DNA of 6,736 nucleotides from Bacillota bacterium (lineage in GTDB: Bacteria > Bacillota > Clostridia > Peptostreptococcales > Anaerovoracaceae): positions 1 through 6,736 of the forward strand of contig JABUTE010000184.1 of assembly GCA_021443825.1 (NCBI GenBank). The letters are read 5' to 3'. The notes under the pieces were generated by a model that was not told the DNA's origin, did no database searches, and was given only the letters and a program-made list of their open reading frames with translations. The position numbers and the translations under genes were made by a program. How positions within the stretch are numbered: the first letter of the stretch is position 1; each line of letters starts with the position of its first letter. Shown here in pieces: positions 4,964-6,736 of the stretch.

Positions 4964-5985
4964 TATTCGTCACCTCCCAGAACGGGTCGCGTAACCTTGG
5001 GAGCCATGCTGTGCTCCAGCCAGCAGGAAACGGCGTGGGTCTCGGTCAGATAGATCTCTTCGGGCATCCGCTGCTTGCAGATGGGCATGCAATAATCGCA
5101 GCGCTCTGCAAAGGGGCAGCCGGTGATGGGCATCATCAGATCGGGAGGCGTTCCCTCGATGGAATAAAGAGCGCCCTTGTTATGCACCTGCTTGCTGGGC
5201 ACGGAGTTGTGCAGCGCCCAGGTATAGGGATGATGGGGATCGTCGAAGAGCTCGTATTTGGTGCCTCGCTCCATGATCTGACCGGCATACATGACCTGAA
5301 TGCGGTCGGCAAAGTCGAAGACGATGCCCAGATCGTGGGTAACGAGAATGAAGGCCTTGTTGGTGGTCTCCTTCAGCTCGTTGAGCAGCTCCAGCACCTG
5401 GGCCTGAATGGTAACATCAAGTGCCGTGGTAGGCTCATCGCAGATGATGATGTCGGCATCGCAGGCAATGGCGATGGCGATCATGACTCTCTGGCGCATA
5501 CCGCCCGACAGCTGGTGGGGATACTGCTTGACCCTCTCTTCGGGGCTGGGAATTCCGACCATATCCAGCAGCTTGACCGCCTTTTCCAGGGCAGCCTGCT
5601 TGGAGACCGTCTTATCGTGCACGCGAATGCCTTCTGCGATCTGGTTTCCGACGGTCATGGTGGGGTTGAGAGAGGTCATGGGATCCTGGAAGATCATGCC
5701 GATGCCCTCGCCTCTTAATTTTGAGATCTCCTTCGCGTTCATGTGGACGACGTCCTGCCCCTTGAAGGTGATCACAGAGCCCTCTTCGATGAAGGCGGCG
5801 GAATTTCCGTACAGCTTCATCAGCGCCTTGACGGTGACGGTCTTGCCGCAGCCCGATTCGCCGACGATGGCCAGGGTCTCGCCTGCATCCAGATGAAAGT
5901 CGACGCCTCTTACCGCGCGGATCTTTCCGGCATAGCTGCTGAAGGATACATGAAGATCTTTTACTTCTAACAGATGTTCTGACAT
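4963..5985 (-). CDS. oppD: Oligopeptide/dipeptide ABC transporter ATP-binding protein OppD
   Basis: This 340-aa partner ATPase of OppF has the Walker A GESGCGKT (42-49), Q-loop Gln100 in IFQDPMTSLNP, signature LSGGMRQR (159-166), Walker B IIICDEP (179-185) with catalytic Glu184, and H-loop His217. HPYTWAL (252-258) and the Cys-rich C-terminal domain (GCPFAERC, with Cys290, Cys296, Cys303 and Cys321) are typical of OppD/DppD. Related transporters bind a 4Fe-4S cluster with such cysteines. The start is the ATG at 5985, because TAAGGAGG lies 5 nt upstream; an in-frame ATG 13 codons earlier would overlap the oppC end and lacks a ribosome site. All ATPase motifs are intact, so the protein should be active. 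Confidence 0.94.
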   Translation of the reverse strand: MSEHLLEVKDLHVSFSSYAGKIRAVRGVDFHLDAGETLAIVGESGCGKTVTVKALMKLYGNSAAFIEEGSVITFKGQDVVHMNAKEISKLRGEGIGMIFQDPMTSLNPTMTVGNQIAEGIRVHDKTVSKQAALEKAVKLLDMVGIPSPEERVKQYPHQLSGGMRQRVMIAIAIACDADIIICDEPTTALDVTIQAQVLELLNELKETTNKAFILVTHDLGIVFDFADRIQVMYAGQIMERGTKYELFDDPHHPYTWALHNSVPSKQVHNKGALYSIEGTPPDLMMPITGCPFAERCDYCMPICKQRMPEEIYLTETHAVSCWLEHSMAPKVTRPVLGGDE

Positions 5986-5990
5986 AGGAT

Positions 5991-5998
5991 CCTCCTTA
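5991..5998 (-). promoter_or_regulatory. Ribosome binding site of oppD, containing the oppC stop codon
   Basis: TAAGGAGG is an eight-base near-perfect match to the 16S tail, 5 nt before the oppD ATG. Its TAA is the stop codon of oppC, so the two genes are translationally linked. This decides the start at 5985. Confidence 0.85.
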
Positions 5999-6736
5999 CT
6001 TTCTCTGTCTCGGGTCGAGCGCATCTCTTAATCCGTCGCCCATCAGGGTAAAGGCCAGCATGGTCAGTGCGATGCAAAGAGCCGGCCAGAACATCAGAGA
6101 GGGATGGAAGGTAAAGATGGTCTGCGCGCCGGAGCACAGGGCACCCCAGCTGGTATCGGGAGACTGGATCCCCAGGCCCAGGAAGCTTAAAAAGGCTTCG
6201 GAGAAGATCAGGCTGGGAACGCGGAAGGTGATGTTGACGATGATGATGCCCACCGTGTTGGGAATCAAGTGGGAGGTGACGATCTTAAGCGGCTTAACGC
6301 CCAGCAGCTTGGCCGCCAGCACGTAGTCGGAGTTTCTTAAGGTCAGCATCTGCGATCTTACCAGACGGGCGATGCCTGTCCAGCCGGTCAGGCACATGGC
6401 CAGCAGCAGGGTCTTGATGCCCTTTGCCTCCAGCCACAGCGACAGCAGAATGACCACCAGCAGATACGGAATCGAAGAGAGGATCTCGACGATACGCATC
6501 ATCAGCGAGTCTACCCAGCCACCGAAATAGGAGGCGATGCCGCCGTAGATGCAGCCGACGATGGCGCAGATGAGCGCACCCAGCACACCGATGGTGATGG
6601 AGACTCTGCCGCCCTGCCATACTCTTGCGAAATAGTCGCGGCCCAGCTTGTCGCAGCCGAACCAGTATTCGCTGTCGGCTTCGTGATACGAAGCGGCGAT
6701 GTTGGTCTCGTAATGGGGATGCTTGGTGATGTTCGG
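5996..6736 (-). CDS. oppC: Oligopeptide/dipeptide ABC transporter permease OppC (5' end missing)
   Basis: 246 codons are present and the frame is open to the right window edge. The N-terminal cytoplasmic part and first membrane helix lie outside. The visible part starts in the extracytoplasmic loop and has FGCDKLGRD (26-34), the counterpart of the family's H-x-LGTD-x-x-GRD motif. Hydrophobic segments follow at about 46-70, 88-102, 107-124, 161-180 and 214-233. The EAA loop that docks on the ATPases is LAAKLLG with SHLIPN (140-160). The C-terminus GDGLRDALDP is typical of OppC/DppC. It forms the channel with OppB, which should lie farther right together with the substrate-binding protein. A GTG at 6584-6586 could look like a start, but the homology runs well upstream of it, so it is internal. 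Confidence 0.92.
   Translation of the reverse strand, partial: PNITKHPHYETNIAASYHEADSEYWFGCDKLGRDYFARVWQGGRVSITIGVLGALICAIVGCIYGGIASYFGGWVDSLMMRIVEILSSIPYLLVVILLSLWLEAKGIKTLLLAMCLTGWTGIARLVRSQMLTLRNSDYVLAAKLLGVKPLKIVTSHLIPNTVGIIIVNITFRVPSLIFSEAFLSFLGLGIQSPDTSWGALCSGAQTIFTFHPSLMFWPALCIALTMLAFTLMGDGLRDALDPRQRK

Noticed and set aside
5011..5718. 235-codon plus-strand frame antisense to oppD
   Set aside because: Mirror of the conserved OppD coding sequence, with low-complexity Gly/His/Asp content and no family resemblance.

Overview
The window looks like a chromosomal segment of an anaerobic Firmicute of class Clostridia, probably a Lachnospiraceae or Oscillospiraceae relative. The reasons are the strong AAGGAGG-type ribosome sites, the moderately GC-rich coding sequence, an Opp/Dpp transporter typical of the group, and a coiled-coil protein plus a membrane-anchored CG..EH.H...C protein of a kind I recall mainly from gut Clostridia. 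This placement is inference from gene content; there is no rRNA or marker gene. Every gene I can support lies on the minus strand, so transcription runs from right to left.

From the right edge leftward, the first unit is the end of an oligopeptide/dipeptide ABC transporter operon: oppC (permease, 5' end outside the window), oppD and oppF (the two ATPases). They are tightly packed: oppC and oppD are 10 nt apart, and oppD and oppF share one base. The unit ends in a strong intrinsic terminator at 3945-3978.

Only 29 nt beyond that terminator starts a three-gene redox cassette: a 585-aa FrdA/SdhA-superfamily flavoprotein (2158-3915), a 95-aa stand-alone 2Fe-2S protein resembling the N-terminal domain of SdhB/FrdB (1859-2146), and a 229-aa protein of the L-2-amino-thiazoline-4-carboxylate (ATC) hydrolase family (1155-1844). 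It ends in a perfect 10-bp GC-rich terminator at 1044-1076. The flavoprotein keeps the FAD fold but lacks the usual HPTG histidine, the covalent-FAD histidine and the catalytic-arginine region of fumarate reductases. It therefore probably acts on a different substrate. The cassette is the most interesting part of the window: it may be an undescribed oxidoreductase/hydrolase pathway for a compound brought in by the adjacent transporter.

A well-formed sigma-A-type promoter (973-1001) then drives a second, unrelated unit after a leader of about 110 nt. It encodes a 159-aa coiled-coil protein (374-853) and a single-pass membrane protein with an extracytoplasmic CG..EH.H...C motif (1-264), which runs off the left edge. 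A 16-codon reading frame between them ends in a TAATG overlap with the membrane protein. The region between 854 and 1154 holds only the leader, promoter, terminator and a small hairpin. I see no tRNA, rRNA, CRISPR array, insertion sequence or attachment site.
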